Assembly (NCBI RefSeq): GCF_002283365.1
Contig: NZ_MQWD01000001.1
Coordinates: 1,497,154 to 1,561,153 of the forward strand
Reading direction: 5' to 3'
Source of the DNA: Rubrivirga marina
GTDB taxonomy: Bacteria; Bacteroidota; Rhodothermia; Rhodothermales; Rubricoccaceae
DNA length: 64,000 nucleotides
Below, piece by piece: positions 8,536 through 17,228 of this stretch. Made by a program: the position numbers and the translations under genes. A model generated the notes under the pieces. The model saw nothing but the letters and a program-made list of their open reading frames with translations, did no database searches and was not told the origin of the DNA. Positions within the stretch are counted from its first letter, which is position 1; each line of letters opens with the position of its first letter.

Positions 8536-9225
8536 TCAGCCCAATAGCGCCTTCGGGTCGATGCGGTCCATCAGCGCGCGAAGCGTGTCGAAGCCGACCC
8601 GGTCGCGGGCCTCGGCCCACGGGACCCACGCGACGGCCTCGATCCCCTCCTTCGTCTCGGGCTCGAACCGTTCGGCCGTCGTCGTCATCCCGAACCAGTG
8701 CGTCGTCTTGACGGCGTAGACCTCGCGGGAGGGCCACACGTAGCCGTGGACCGTCGTCCCGAGGTCGGCCGTGACGGTGATCGACTTCTTGCGGATGCCG
8801 ACCTCCTCGGCGACCTCCCGGCGGGCCGTTTTCCGGATCGTCTCGCCCTCGTCGAGCTTGCCCTTCGGGAGGTCCCACGCGCCGCGGCGGAAGATGAGAA
8901 GCACGTCGACGCCGTCCCCGTCGCGGCGGACGACGACGCCGCCGCCGGCCGACACGGGCGCCGGCCGCCAGTAGTCGCCGTCGGGGTCGACGTTGAGCAC
9001 GGCCTCGCGCGAGACGTGCGACACGGTTGGCGCCTCGCCCCCTCGCACGTCGAGGCGGGCGGGGTCGAGGACGAGGACGCGGCCAAGCTGGCCGTCGGGC
9101 GCGACCGCGGCGGCCTTCGCCTCGGCGAGCGTGCGCGCGAGCCGGTACGGCTCGCCGTCGGCGGTCCAGCCCTCAGGGGGCACGGGGTCGTGGGCGCGGA
9201 CGAACGTGGGCAGGAAGAGGAGCAC
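8536..9225 (-). CDS. NUDIX hydrolase with N-terminal extension
   Basis: The protein has 229 residues. A perfect NUDIX box (G122 to I144, with REVAEEVG) binds the metal that drives pyrophosphate hydrolysis of nucleoside-diphosphate-linked substrates. The NUDIX domain covers about residues 92-225. About 90 residues precede it (PPEGWTADGEPYRLARTL, then LGRVLVLDP); this extension looks like one carried by related NUDIX proteins in Bacteroidota. The substrate cannot be read from the sequence. The gene is divergent from the disulfide oxidoreductase at 9303, with 77 bases between the start codons. Confidence 0.88.
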   Translation of the reverse strand: MLLFLPTFVRAHDPVPPEGWTADGEPYRLARTLAEAKAAAVAPDGQLGRVLVLDPARLDVRGGEAPTVSHVSREAVLNVDPDGDYWRPAPVSAGGGVVVRRDGDGVDVLLIFRRGAWDLPKGKLDEGETIRKTARREVAEEVGIRKKSITVTADLGTTVHGYVWPSREVYAVKTTHWFGMTTTAERFEPETKEGIEAVAWVPWAEARDRVGFDTLRALMDRIDPKALLG

Positions 9226-9302
9226 AGGGACCGGGCGGGGGCGGAGCCGGTAAGATCGCGGCCCGCGCCCGTCTCTACCGTCGCCCCTCTCCTGACTTCC
9301 GC

Positions 9303-10787
9303 ATGGCCTCCTACGACGTCGACCTCCTCGTCCTCGGCGCCGGCGCGGCCGGCCTCACCGCCGCCGGCACCGCCGCCAACCTCGGCGCCAAGACGATGAT
9401 GGTTGAGCGCGACCGGCTCGGCGGCGACTGCACGTGGACCGGCTGCGTCCCGTCGAAGACGCTCCTCCACGCGGCCCACCTCCGCTCGAGCGCCGGCACG
9501 TTCGTCGACCGCTTCGCCGCGGCCGACGCCGACGTCCCCCAAGCCGACTGGCGGGCGGTCATCGGCGACGTCCACGAGACGCGGGAGGAGATCTACCAGG
9601 ACGCCGACGCGCCGGAGATCTTCGAGGGCTTCGGCATCGACGTCGTGCGCGGCGACGCGCGGTTCACGGGGCCGCACGCGGTCCACGTCGACGGCGCCGA
9701 GGGCGGGCGCGACGTGACGTTCCGGATGGCCGTGATCTGCACGGGCGGCCGCGCCGCGCCGCCGCCGATCCCCGGCCTCGACGGCGTTCCGTACCTCACC
9801 AACGAGAGCCTGTTCGAGATCGAGACGCAGCCGCGGCACCTCGTGATCATCGGCGGCGGGCCCATCGGGTGCGAGATGGGCCAGGCCTTCCGCCGCCTCG
9901 GCTCCGAGGTCACGATCCTCGACAAGGGCGACCGCCTCCTCGGCCGCGACGACGCGGACCATTCGGAGATCCTCCGGGGCGTGCTGGAGCGCGAGGGCGT
10001 CGGCCTCGTGCTCGGCGCCGAGGTGGAACGGGTCGAGGGCGAGGCCGGCGCGATCACCGTCCGCGCGACGGCCGACGGGCGCCCGCAGACGGTCGAGGGC
10101 GACGCGCTCCTCGTGGCGACCGGGCGGAGGCCGAACGTCGAGGACCTCGGCCTCGACCGGGCCGGCGTCGCGTTCACCGAGAAGGGCATCACGGTCGACG
10201 ACCGGTGCCGGACGTCGCAGAAGCACGTCTGGGCCGCGGGCGACTGCACGGGCGAGTACCAGCTCACCCACATGAGCGAGCACATGGCCAAGCAGGCCGT
10301 GACGAACGCCGTGCTCAAGGTGCCGGCGAAGATCGACCGCGACGGGATCGCCTGGGCCACCTACACGACGCCCGAAGTGGCCCAGCTCGGTCCAACAGAG
10401 GCGGAGCTGACGGACGACGGCCGGTCGTTCGTGACGTACCGCTTCCCGTACTCCAAGGTCGACCGTGCGGCGACGGAGCACGCGACGGACGGGCACATCA
10501 AGATCCACGCGACGCGGTGGCGCGGGAAGATCCTCGGCGCGAGCGTCGTCGGCGAGCGGGCGGGAGAGCTCATCGCGATGTTGGCCGTCGCCAAGAAGGG
10601 CGGCGTGTCGGTGCGGACTTTCTCGGACACCATCATCCCGTACCCGACGTACGGCCTCGGCGCGCGGCGCGCGGCCGACCAGTACTACGTCCAAAAGCAG
10701 TTCCCGGCCGCCATCGACGTGGTCAAGCGCGTCTTCGGGTACCGCGGCCTCACACCGCCCCCGCCCGACCCGGACCGCGTGCTGTAG
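9303..10787 (+). CDS. FAD pyridine nucleotide-disulfide oxidoreductase (mercuric reductase/Lpd-like)
   Basis: The protein has 494 residues; the ATG at 9303 places the FAD fingerprint LVLGAGAAGLTAA at residues 9-21. The redox pair is C43-x4-C48 (GGDCTWTGCVPSK). The NAD(P) fold is at about residues 180-210 (VIIGGGPIGCEMG), a second FAD motif (VWAAGDCT) near 316, and the dimerisation domain follows. The C-terminal His-Glu pair of lipoamide dehydrogenase is missing: the segment reads IIPYPTYGLGARRAAD. It is therefore not a standard Lpd, and no MerA-type terminal Cys pair is present. It is best described as a mercuric-reductase-like oxidoreductase of unknown substrate. Confidence 0.85.
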   Translation: MASYDVDLLVLGAGAAGLTAAGTAANLGAKTMMVERDRLGGDCTWTGCVPSKTLLHAAHLRSSAGTFVDRFAAADADVPQADWRAVIGDVHETREEIYQDADAPEIFEGFGIDVVRGDARFTGPHAVHVDGAEGGRDVTFRMAVICTGGRAAPPPIPGLDGVPYLTNESLFEIETQPRHLVIIGGGPIGCEMGQAFRRLGSEVTILDKGDRLLGRDDADHSEILRGVLEREGVGLVLGAEVERVEGEAGAITVRATADGRPQTVEGDALLVATGRRPNVEDLGLDRAGVAFTEKGITVDDRCRTSQKHVWAAGDCTGEYQLTHMSEHMAKQAVTNAVLKVPAKIDRDGIAWATYTTPEVAQLGPTEAELTDDGRSFVTYRFPYSKVDRAATEHATDGHIKIHATRWRGKILGASVVGERAGELIAMLAVAKKGGVSVRTFSDTIIPYPTYGLGARRAADQYYVQKQFPAAIDVVKRVFGYRGLTPPPPDPDRVL

Positions 10788-10806
10788 TGGGTCCCGGCCG
10801 TGACCC

Positions 10807-10833
10807 CGCCCACCTCGGTGGCGAGGCGGAGGG
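10807..10833. repeat. Dispersed palindrome, imperfect copy
   Basis: CCACCTCGGTGGCGAGGCGG core with one degenerate arm, lying between the convergent stops of the oxidoreductase and the TonB receptor-like gene. Confidence 0.6.
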
Positions 10834-10845
10834 ACTCGTGCCACG

Positions 10846-12609
10846 CTACAGCCGGGCCTCGGCGCGAACGAAGAGGCGGGGTTCGAGCGACGCGCCGAGC
10901 GGATGCGTCCGCTCCTCTGCGCCGAGCACGTTCCGGCCGGCGAGCGAGAGGTGGATGCGGTCGCCCCAGGCCCGCTTGCTCAGGCCGAGGTCCAACAGAA
11001 GCATCCGGGCCACGTCGCCGCCGGGCCACGTCGTGGCGGAGCGGCCGTCGAGGCGGGCCCAGACCGAGGCGCGGCCGTCGAGCGGGGCCGTCACGTCGAG
11101 TGCGGCACGGAAGCGCGGGAGTCGGTCCCACGCGTCGCAGAACGCGGCCGAGCCCGTAAGCGCGCCCTGCACCCGGGCGTCGGCGCGGAGAATCAGCCCT
11201 GGCAGGCGCATGCCGGCGCCGAGGCGGGCGAGGCCGGCCGATCCCGAGGCGACGCCACCCACGCGTTGGCCCTCAACTGAGGCCTCCGCCCACCCCGGGC
11301 CGCGGTCCACGCGCGCGGCCAACTGGAAGCGCGCGACGTCGAGCGGGTCCGCCTCGGGGGCGTCGGGCGGGAGGCCGGCGTAGCCGCGCGCGGCCCACAC
11401 GCCGAGCGTCCGGCGCTCCTCGGCCAGCGACCGCCGCGCGGAACCCTCGGCGCGCAGCGTGACGCGGGCCGCCGGTCGCCACCACCCCTCCGACGCGAGG
11501 CCGACACCGGCTGTCCCCCCGGCCGCCGTGCTCGCCAGCGTTACCGCGAGGCCGCCGCCGTCGAACGTCGTTCGTCCGTCCACCCAGGCCCGACCGACGG
11601 CGACCGCACCGTCGAACGGGCCGGCCGTGACGTGGGCCCGCTCGGCCTGGACGCCGGCCGCGACCGATTGGCGGGGGCTGCCGAGACGGGCAGCGAAGGC
11701 GGCGTCGAGGCGGGTTTCGTTCCACGACGGGTCGAGCGCGACGAGGCTCCGATCGGGCCGGTCGACCTCGATCCGTGCGATGTGCCCGTGGCCCCAGAGG
11801 TGGAGGGCGCCGCGCGTTCGCTCCCCCGACAGCGTCGCCTGCGCCGACGTGTGGTCGAGCGGCACCTCGCGGCCGACATCGGGGATGAACGGGAGGTCCT
11901 GGAACCACCGCGTGCCGAGGCGCGCGCGGAGTCCGCCCGCGCGGGCGGCGACTGCGAGCACGGGGCCGTCGCGCTTCGGGTAGCGCGTCGTCGCTGGCAG
12001 CGTCCGGTCGAAGATGGCGGGGTCGGTGGGGAGGAAGTCGCGGTCGCGGAGCGCCATCCACGCGGTCGCGGTCGGCGTGCGGGCGACGGCGGCGGCCTCG
12101 TAGTCGGGCCCGATCTTGTCGACGTTCGGGAGCGCTTGATCGAGGTAGCGGAACGGGCCGGGGTCGCCGGACTCGTTGCCATACGTCGCCGCGCCGAAGA
12201 GCATCGGCGCGGGCGCGGCGGTCTGCAGGTCGATCCACGGGCCCCCGAAGGCGCCGCCGGCCACGCCGGGGCCGGGGCACACGACGATCCGCTCGACCTC
12301 GGAGACGGCCACGGGCAGGGCCTCCAGGCCGAGCGGCTCCGGACCGGCTCCGCGCGCCGCCGGCGCGCCGTCCACGAACACGCGGGCGGGCTGGGCGAAC
12401 GGGACGCCGAGGCCGAGGACTGGCGTCGGGTCGAACCCGTCTGTGGTCACGCCGTCGAAGCGCGTGGTGAGGCGGAGGACGTCGTGGAGCGTCGTGGCGC
12501 CTGCGGCCTCGAGCGCGGCGCGGGAGACGCTCTCGCCGCTCGGGCAGCGCGCGTCGAGCGAGTCGGCCGGCGTGAGGACGAGAAGACCGGCGAGGACGAG
12601 GGCCGTCAT
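10846..12609 (-). CDS. TonB-dependent receptor-like outer-membrane protein
   Basis: The protein has 587 residues from the ATG at 12609, which overlaps the upstream stop by the ATGA arrangement. A short signal sequence (MTALVLAGLLVLTPA) is followed by a plug-like domain (VSRAALEAAGATTLHDVLRL, ARVFVDGAPAA, VSEVERIVVCPGPGVAGGAFGG). About 450 residues rich in beta strands follow, ending LFVRAEARL. The barrel is shorter than the usual 700-900-residue receptors. Two Cys flank the plug. No substrate is indicated. The open frame continues further upstream to 13035, but that stretch overlaps the neighbouring gene and is not part of this protein. Confidence 0.72.
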   Translation of the reverse strand: MTALVLAGLLVLTPADSLDARCPSGESVSRAALEAAGATTLHDVLRLTTRFDGVTTDGFDPTPVLGLGVPFAQPARVFVDGAPAARGAGPEPLGLEALPVAVSEVERIVVCPGPGVAGGAFGGPWIDLQTAAPAPMLFGAATYGNESGDPGPFRYLDQALPNVDKIGPDYEAAAVARTPTATAWMALRDRDFLPTDPAIFDRTLPATTRYPKRDGPVLAVAARAGGLRARLGTRWFQDLPFIPDVGREVPLDHTSAQATLSGERTRGALHLWGHGHIARIEVDRPDRSLVALDPSWNETRLDAAFAARLGSPRQSVAAGVQAERAHVTAGPFDGAVAVGRAWVDGRTTFDGGGLAVTLASTAAGGTAGVGLASEGWWRPAARVTLRAEGSARRSLAEERRTLGVWAARGYAGLPPDAPEADPLDVARFQLAARVDRGPGWAEASVEGQRVGGVASGSAGLARLGAGMRLPGLILRADARVQGALTGSAAFCDAWDRLPRFRAALDVTAPLDGRASVWARLDGRSATTWPGGDVARMLLLDLGLSKRAWGDRIHLSLAGRNVLGAEERTHPLGASLEPRLFVRAEARL

Positions 12610-13163
12610 CGCAGGAGGGTCTGGAGCCAGCGCGGCGTGTCGAGCCGGAGCGCCAGTCCACCGCCCGCGGTCAGCAGCGTGACGGGCGTCGAGAGCGTAA
12701 GGTGCGTGGCCTCGGCCTCCGCCCAGACCTCGACGCGGCCGAGCCGGAGCGCCCCGCCGGCCCACGCGCCGACGGCCAGCTCGGTCTCGTTCTGGAGCCG
12801 CCCCGCGTCGTCGTCCCCGATCCGGATAAGGGCGGCGCCGACGCGCCCGCCCGCCCCGAGCCGGGCCCGCCCGACGTCGACCGCCGGCCCCCAGCCGAGC
12901 GTCGGTACGACGAGGTCGAACTCGGGCACGGCCAAGGTCGGGTCTTCGTATGCCGTCGCCCAGAGCGCCGCCCGCGCCCGGCCGCCGTAGAGCGGGGCCT
13001 CGACCCGTCCGCTCGCCCCGACGCCCGTCTCCCACGGCCCGTCGCCGAACGCGCCGTCGAGCGGGACCGCGGGGCCGGCGCCCGGGGTCAGCGTCGCCCA
13101 GTTGCTCGGCTGGGCCGACGCCGCGGACGCGATCAGCAGGGCGAACAGGAGGGGACGGGGCAT
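12606..13163 (-). CDS. Exported beta-rich protein, probable outer-membrane barrel
   Basis: The protein has 185 residues with a signal peptide (MPRPLLFALLIASAASA). The mature part is Gly/Ala-rich with amphipathic strands (ETGVGASGRVEAPLY, LGAGGRVGAALIRIG, GGGLALRLDTPRW), suggesting a small outer-membrane barrel. It overlaps the receptor-like gene by four bases and precedes it, so the two form an operon and probably act together. I recognise no named family. A TAGCTTTG box lies only five bases before the ATG, which suggests a leaderless mRNA. Confidence 0.6.
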   Translation of the reverse strand: MPRPLLFALLIASAASAQPSNWATLTPGAGPAVPLDGAFGDGPWETGVGASGRVEAPLYGGRARAALWATAYEDPTLAVPEFDLVVPTLGWGPAVDVGRARLGAGGRVGAALIRIGDDDAGRLQNETELAVGAWAGGALRLGRVEVWAEAEATHLTLSTPVTLLTAGGGLALRLDTPRWLQTLLR

Positions 13164-13168
13164 CCGGG

Positions 13169-13176
13169 CAAAGCTA
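13169..13176 (-). promoter_or_regulatory. Promoter-like TAGCTTTG box, leaderless arrangement
   Basis: On the minus strand TAGCTTTG ends five bases before the start codon at 13163. If it is a -7/-10 element, transcription would begin at or next to the ATG. Confidence 0.45.
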
Positions 13177-13254
13177 GAGCCCGGGTGGGATGGGGTTCGC
13201 TGAGATGCCGGTGGATCGACCCGGGCCGTGAACGGCGCGGCGGTTGGCCCTGCG

Positions 13255-13272
13255 CGCCTCGGCGCCGAGGCG
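13255..13272. repeat. Dispersed palindrome, short perfect copy (18 bp)
   Basis: CGCCTCGGC followed by its exact complement. It ends three bases beyond the stop codon of the CCA-adding enzyme gene (minus strand). Confidence 0.8.
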
Positions 13273-13275
13273 GAG

Positions 13276-14940
13276 CTAGTCGCCCTCCCGCTCCGCCAGC
13301 GCCTCGGCCACGACCGACTGGACGAACGCCCGCGCCGCGGCCTCGTCCTCTGGCACGTCGTCCCAGAACAGGGCTTCCTTGACCGCTCCGATGGCGCTCC
13401 GCTGCGGGCCCCGGAGCGTCCGGACGGCCTCCTCGAAGAGCGCGCCGCGGCGGACCGCCTCGGCCTGCCGGTCGAGGACGTAGGCCCAGGCCGGGTCGTG
13501 CTCGTTGGGCACCTCGCCCTCCAGGACGGCCTCGCGGACCCACTCCTTCAGCATCCCGACGGCCACGCCCTCGCCGAGCCCCAGCCGTCGCTGGATCTCG
13601 TCGCCGTCGACCGGCGGCTGCCAGTTCCGCATCCGGTCGCGCTCCTCGACCTCCGCGAACCGGGTCTCGACCCGGTCGAACCCCGCGAGGTAGCGGCGGA
13701 CGCGCCGGGCGTTCTTGCTCGTGACGTCGGCCCGCACGAGGAGCATGAGGTCCTCGATGTCGTCGCCGGCGTCCATGAGGAGGCGGCGGACGGCCGAGTC
13801 GGTCACGTCCTCGTCGACGAGCGCGGCCGGGCGGTGGTGGAGCCGGACGACCGTCTGGACGAAGTCGAGCGGGTCGCCGAGCGGGAGCTTGAGCCGCCGG
13901 AAGATGGGCGGGATCATCTTCTTGGGCCCGAGGAACTCGTGGCCGTGGAACGTCCAGCCGGTTCCGGGCTCCCACCGCTTCGTCGGCTCCTTCCCGATGT
14001 CGTGGAGGAGGGCGGCCCACCGGAGCCAGAGGTCGTACCCGTCGGCCCGCTCGCCCACGCCGACGCCGCGCTGGAGGTGGGCGAGGTTGTCGACGACTTC
14101 GAGCGTGTGCCAGAAGTTGTCCTTGTGCGCCCGCCCGCCGACCTCCTCGACGCCTGCGAGCGCCGTGACTTCGGGCAGGATGTGTTCGAGAATCCCGGTC
14201 CGGAACAGGAGTCCGAGGCCGATCGACGGGACGGGCGCGGCGAGCAGCTTGTGGAGCTCGTCGGTGACCCGCTCGGCGGAGACGATCTCGATCCGCCCGG
14301 CCGCCTCGGCCATGGCCTCGACGGCCTCCGGCGCCACGTCGAACCCGAGCTGGGCGGCGAACCGCGCGGCGCGGACCATCCGGAGCGGGTCGTCTTCGAA
14401 CGTCACGGCCGGGTCGAGCGGCGTGCGGAGGACCTTGGCGTCGAGGTCGCCCAGACCGTCGAACCGATCGACGATCTCGCCGAACGAGTCCGCGTTGAGC
14501 GACGCCGCGAGGGCGTTGACGGTGAAGTCGCGCCGTGCGAGGTCGTCATCGAGCGTCCCGTCCTCGACGATGGGCTTCCTGGAATCGGACCGGTAGCTCT
14601 CCTTCCGGGCGCCGACGAATTCGAGGACGAGGCGGTCCGCGTCGTCCCAGCCGTCCTCGTCCAACAGCGCACCGAGGCGCGCCCTCGGGACGGTCACGGC
14701 GGCCGTCCCGAACGCCTCGTAGACGGCCGGCGCTTTGACCCCGAGCGCCTTCGCCACCGCCTTCGCCAGCTCGATGCCACTCCCGACCGCGACGACGTCG
14801 AGGTCGGTGGTGTCGCGGCCGAGGAGCGCGTCGCGCACGGCCCCGCCGACGGCGTACGCGTCGACGCCCAGCCGGTCGGCCTCGGCGCCGACGCGGCGGA
14901 GGACGGGCTCGAAGGGGAGGGAGAGCGTGCGGGTGGGCAT
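13276..14940 (-). CDS. cca: CCA tRNA nucleotidyltransferase / poly(A) polymerase family with HD domain
   Basis: The protein has 554 residues, taking the ATG at 14940 that sits directly before the class II nucleotidyltransferase fold. YAVGGAVRDALLGRDTTDLDVVAVG gives the GG and DxD metal motifs. RRDFTVNALAASL and DPLRMVRAARFAAQLGF follow, as in tRNA CCA-adding enzymes. An HD domain (LLHDIGKEPTK) lies around residue 300, with C-terminal helices beyond it. It adds or repairs the 3' CCA of tRNAs; the tRNA-Ser in this window has no encoded CCA, so such an enzyme is needed. The 554-residue length fits the Bacteroidota type. Confidence 0.9.
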   Translation of the reverse strand: MPTRTLSLPFEPVLRRVGAEADRLGVDAYAVGGAVRDALLGRDTTDLDVVAVGSGIELAKAVAKALGVKAPAVYEAFGTAAVTVPRARLGALLDEDGWDDADRLVLEFVGARKESYRSDSRKPIVEDGTLDDDLARRDFTVNALAASLNADSFGEIVDRFDGLGDLDAKVLRTPLDPAVTFEDDPLRMVRAARFAAQLGFDVAPEAVEAMAEAAGRIEIVSAERVTDELHKLLAAPVPSIGLGLLFRTGILEHILPEVTALAGVEEVGGRAHKDNFWHTLEVVDNLAHLQRGVGVGERADGYDLWLRWAALLHDIGKEPTKRWEPGTGWTFHGHEFLGPKKMIPPIFRRLKLPLGDPLDFVQTVVRLHHRPAALVDEDVTDSAVRRLLMDAGDDIEDLMLLVRADVTSKNARRVRRYLAGFDRVETRFAEVEERDRMRNWQPPVDGDEIQRRLGLGEGVAVGMLKEWVREAVLEGEVPNEHDPAWAYVLDRQAEAVRRGALFEEAVRTLRGPQRSAIGAVKEALFWDDVPEDEAAARAFVQSVVAEALAEREGD

Positions 14941-15056
14941 GGGTGACGAGTGGACGAACGACCCGCCCGAAAGATCGAAGGGCCGGCCCGGTCGGCCTGC
15001 CAAGCCTCGGGAAAGGCGATGCGTCATGAGCGCGCCCATTCCACACCTGCCCGCTC

Positions 15057-15863
15057 TCAGCGCAGCCGCTCCTGGGCGCGCTCAGCGAGGCGGAGCGTGG
15101 CGAGGGCGTCGTCGAGGGCGTAGGGCGCCGGCCGGCCGGCGGCGACGGCGGCGACGAACGCCTCGACCTCGGCAGTCTCGGGGTCCGAGGCGGGGGGAGT
15201 CGCGGCGACGGGGGCGCCGCTCCCCTCGGCCTCGACGCACAGCGGCCCGGCGAGCGACCGCGCCTCGACGCGCGAGCCCGGCCGGGCCGCGTAGAGCGCG
15301 ACCTCGTCCTCTGTGACGTGGTCCGAAAAGCGGACCGTGGCCTGGGCGTAGGCCCCGTTCTCGAAGCGGGCCGCGAGGGCGACGGCTCGGAGCGCGTCGC
15401 GGTCGCGCTCGGCGACGGCGTCGAGCCGCGTGACGTCGCGGGCGGCGGCGAGCGTGGCGCAGAGGTCGAGGGCGCCGGCCAGGAGCGTCGGCCAACCGGC
15501 GGCGGCGAGGGGGCCGTCGACGCGGGCGACGAGGCCGAGGGTGACGAGGCGCGCGGCCCAGCCGTCGGGCACGCCGGAGAGCGCGGCCGTCGCCCCGAGC
15601 GGGCGCGCGACGCCGACCTCGACGCCGGCCTCCTCGGCGCGGTCGGCGAGGGCCCCGGCCGCGCTGGCGCTGGCGGCCGGCGGCCACAGCAGGAACGCGT
15701 GGGCCCCGGCCCCGACCGCCTCGGCCGCCACGTCGACCCGCCGCTCGACCGGCCCGCCGATGACGACGATGCCGCCGCGTGTGCCCTCCGCCCGGGGGGC
15801 GGATGGAGCGGAGAGGCGCGCCGCGAGGGCGGGCGCACCGACGATGGTGAGCGGGAGAGCCAT
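15057..15863 (-). CDS. Gfo/Idh/MocA-like protein, degenerate nucleotide-binding part
   Basis: The protein has 268 residues. Segments HAFLLWPPAASASAAGALADRA and EAFVAAVAAGRPAPYALDDALATLRLAER match the position and style of Gfo/Idh/MocA oxidoreductases, which use NAD(P) on sugars or their derivatives. The N-terminus lacks the GxGxxG dinucleotide-binding loop (only LTIVGAPALAARL), and the EKP lysine motif reads LLWPP. The usual catalytic Lys is therefore absent and activity is doubtful. It is also about 70-100 residues shorter than typical members. The gene stands alone, divergent from the exported nuclease. Confidence 0.6.
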   Translation of the reverse strand: MALPLTIVGAPALAARLSAPSAPRAEGTRGGIVVIGGPVERRVDVAAEAVGAGAHAFLLWPPAASASAAGALADRAEEAGVEVGVARPLGATAALSGVPDGWAARLVTLGLVARVDGPLAAAGWPTLLAGALDLCATLAAARDVTRLDAVAERDRDALRAVALAARFENGAYAQATVRFSDHVTEDEVALYAARPGSRVEARSLAGPLCVEAEGSGAPVAATPPASDPETAEVEAFVAAVAAGRPAPYALDDALATLRLAERAQERLR

Positions 15864-15878
15864 GGGGTCCGGGGGACG

Positions 15879-15886
15879 CCAATCTA
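15879..15886 (-). promoter_or_regulatory. Promoter-like TAGATTGG box
   Basis: Minus-strand TAGATTGG lies about 16 bases before the Gfo/Idh-like start codon and matches the box preceding the tRNA-Ser gene. Confidence 0.4.
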
Positions 15887-15921
15887 CCCGTCTGGTTCAC
15901 CCCGTCCGCGCACGAGGCGCC

Positions 15922-15929
15922 TACCTTCG
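15922..15929 (+). promoter_or_regulatory. Promoter-like TACCTTCG box
   Basis: TACCTTCG lies 20 bases before the ATG of the exported nuclease gene. An identical box precedes pyrH. Confidence 0.42.
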
Positions 15930-15949
15930 AACAGGTCCCTGTTCGTCCC

Positions 15950-17158
15950 ATGCACGTCGTCCGTTTCACCGCTCTGGCGGCCCTTTTCGTCTCCGTCCTC
16001 CCGGCCGCGGCCCAGACCGTCCCGGCCCGCGGCTCCGACGGCACGTTCGACGTGGCGACGTGGAACCTCGAGTTTTTCGGCGACCCCTCGCAGGGCCCGT
16101 CGAACGACGCCGTCCAGCTCCGCAACGTTGTCGCCGTCATGCAGCAGGGCGGGATCGACCTGTGGGCGCTCCAGGAGGTCGTCGATACCGACGACGAGTG
16201 GCAGACCCTTCTCGGCGAGCTCGGCACGGACTTCGGGGCCTACCTCGGGCCGGAGGTGAGCAGCACCCCGACGTTCGACCAGCGCCTCGCGTTCGTCTAC
16301 GACCGCTCCGTCGTCCAGCCCATCCGGACGCGGACGATCCTGGAGAGCGAGGACTACGAGTTCGCCGGGCGCCTCCCGCTCGAGATGCAGGCCCGGGTGA
16401 CAGTCGGCGGCGTGGCGCGGACGGTCTACGTCATCACGTTCCACGCGAAGGCCAGCACCGACACGGAGAGCTACAACCGTCGGGTCGCCGCCGCGGACGC
16501 GCTCAAGGACTACGTCGACGACCGGATCGCGCGGGGCGAGGAGGTCATCGTGCTGGGCGACTTCAACGACTACCTCGTCGGCTCGACGCGGGGCGGCAGC
16601 TTCGACTCGCCGTACGACGTGTTCGTCGAGGACGAGGGCTACGTCCCGGCCACGCTCCCGCTTCAGCAGGCGGGCATCAACACGTTCTGCCGGTCGTCGA
16701 CGTGCACCTCCGGCGACACGCGGGACCACCTCCTGTTCACGGCCGGTCTCGGGGACCTCTACGTCTCCGATTCGGCCGACCGCTACGGCGAGCTCCTCAC
16801 AGCCGTCCCCAGCTACACCACGTCGACCTCGGACCACCTCCCGGTGCTCGCGCAGTTCACGTTTATGCCGACGGCCGCCGACGACGGCCCCGAGGCGGAC
16901 CGGGTCGCGCTCCTGGATCCGGCGCCGAGTCCGTTCCGTGATTACACGCGTCTCCGCTTCCGCCTCGGCGCGTCGGCCAACGTCCGGCTGGAGGTGTTCG
17001 ACGCACTGGGCCGTCGCGTCGCGTCGCTGGCCGGCTCGTTCGGCGAGGGCGAGCACGCGGTGCCGCTCGACGGCCGCGCCCTGACCCCGGGCCTGTACGT
17101 CGTCCGCCTGACGGCCGGCGACGAGGTCCAGGCGCGCCCGATCGTCCGGGCGGAGTAG
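15950..17158 (+). CDS. Exported endonuclease/exonuclease/phosphatase with type IX-like sorting domain
   Basis: The protein has 402 residues with a signal peptide (ending AAAQ at about 21). The catalytic domain (residues about 35-305) shows family landmarks: ATWNLEFFG, LWALQEVVD, VIVLGDFNDYL and TSTSDHLPVLAQF. These supply the metal ligands and the catalytic Asp-His. It would cleave nucleic acids or phosphoester substrates outside the cell. The last 80 residues (ASANVRLEVFDALGRRVASL, ending GLYVVRLTAGDEVQARPIV) form a Por/type IX secretion C-terminal sorting domain. This suggests export across the outer membrane and attachment to the surface. The only two Cys face each other in CRSSTC. Confidence 0.86.
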   Translation: MHVVRFTALAALFVSVLPAAAQTVPARGSDGTFDVATWNLEFFGDPSQGPSNDAVQLRNVVAVMQQGGIDLWALQEVVDTDDEWQTLLGELGTDFGAYLGPEVSSTPTFDQRLAFVYDRSVVQPIRTRTILESEDYEFAGRLPLEMQARVTVGGVARTVYVITFHAKASTDTESYNRRVAAADALKDYVDDRIARGEEVIVLGDFNDYLVGSTRGGSFDSPYDVFVEDEGYVPATLPLQQAGINTFCRSSTCTSGDTRDHLLFTAGLGDLYVSDSADRYGELLTAVPSYTTSTSDHLPVLAQFTFMPTAADDGPEADRVALLDPAPSPFRDYTRLRFRLGASANVRLEVFDALGRRVASLAGSFGEGEHAVPLDGRALTPGLYVVRLTAGDEVQARPIVRAE

Positions 17159-17228
17159 TCGGGGGATCTCCCCCATGCCGCGCGTGCGGAGCGTGGCCCT
17201 AGGTTGGGTCATGCACAGTCGTCCGCAC

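Noticed and set aside
12610-13035. N-terminal extension of the TonB receptor-like gene up to 13035
   Set aside because: The added 142 residues overlap a separate signal-peptide-bearing gene in another frame and contain no plug-like sequence; the ATG at 12609 starts a signal sequence.
13255-13272. The palindromes as ordinary Rho-independent terminators
   Set aside because: They lack a T-run on either side, and true terminators with T-runs exist nearby at 17626, 35871 and 49024. The palindromes also appear in a coding sequence.
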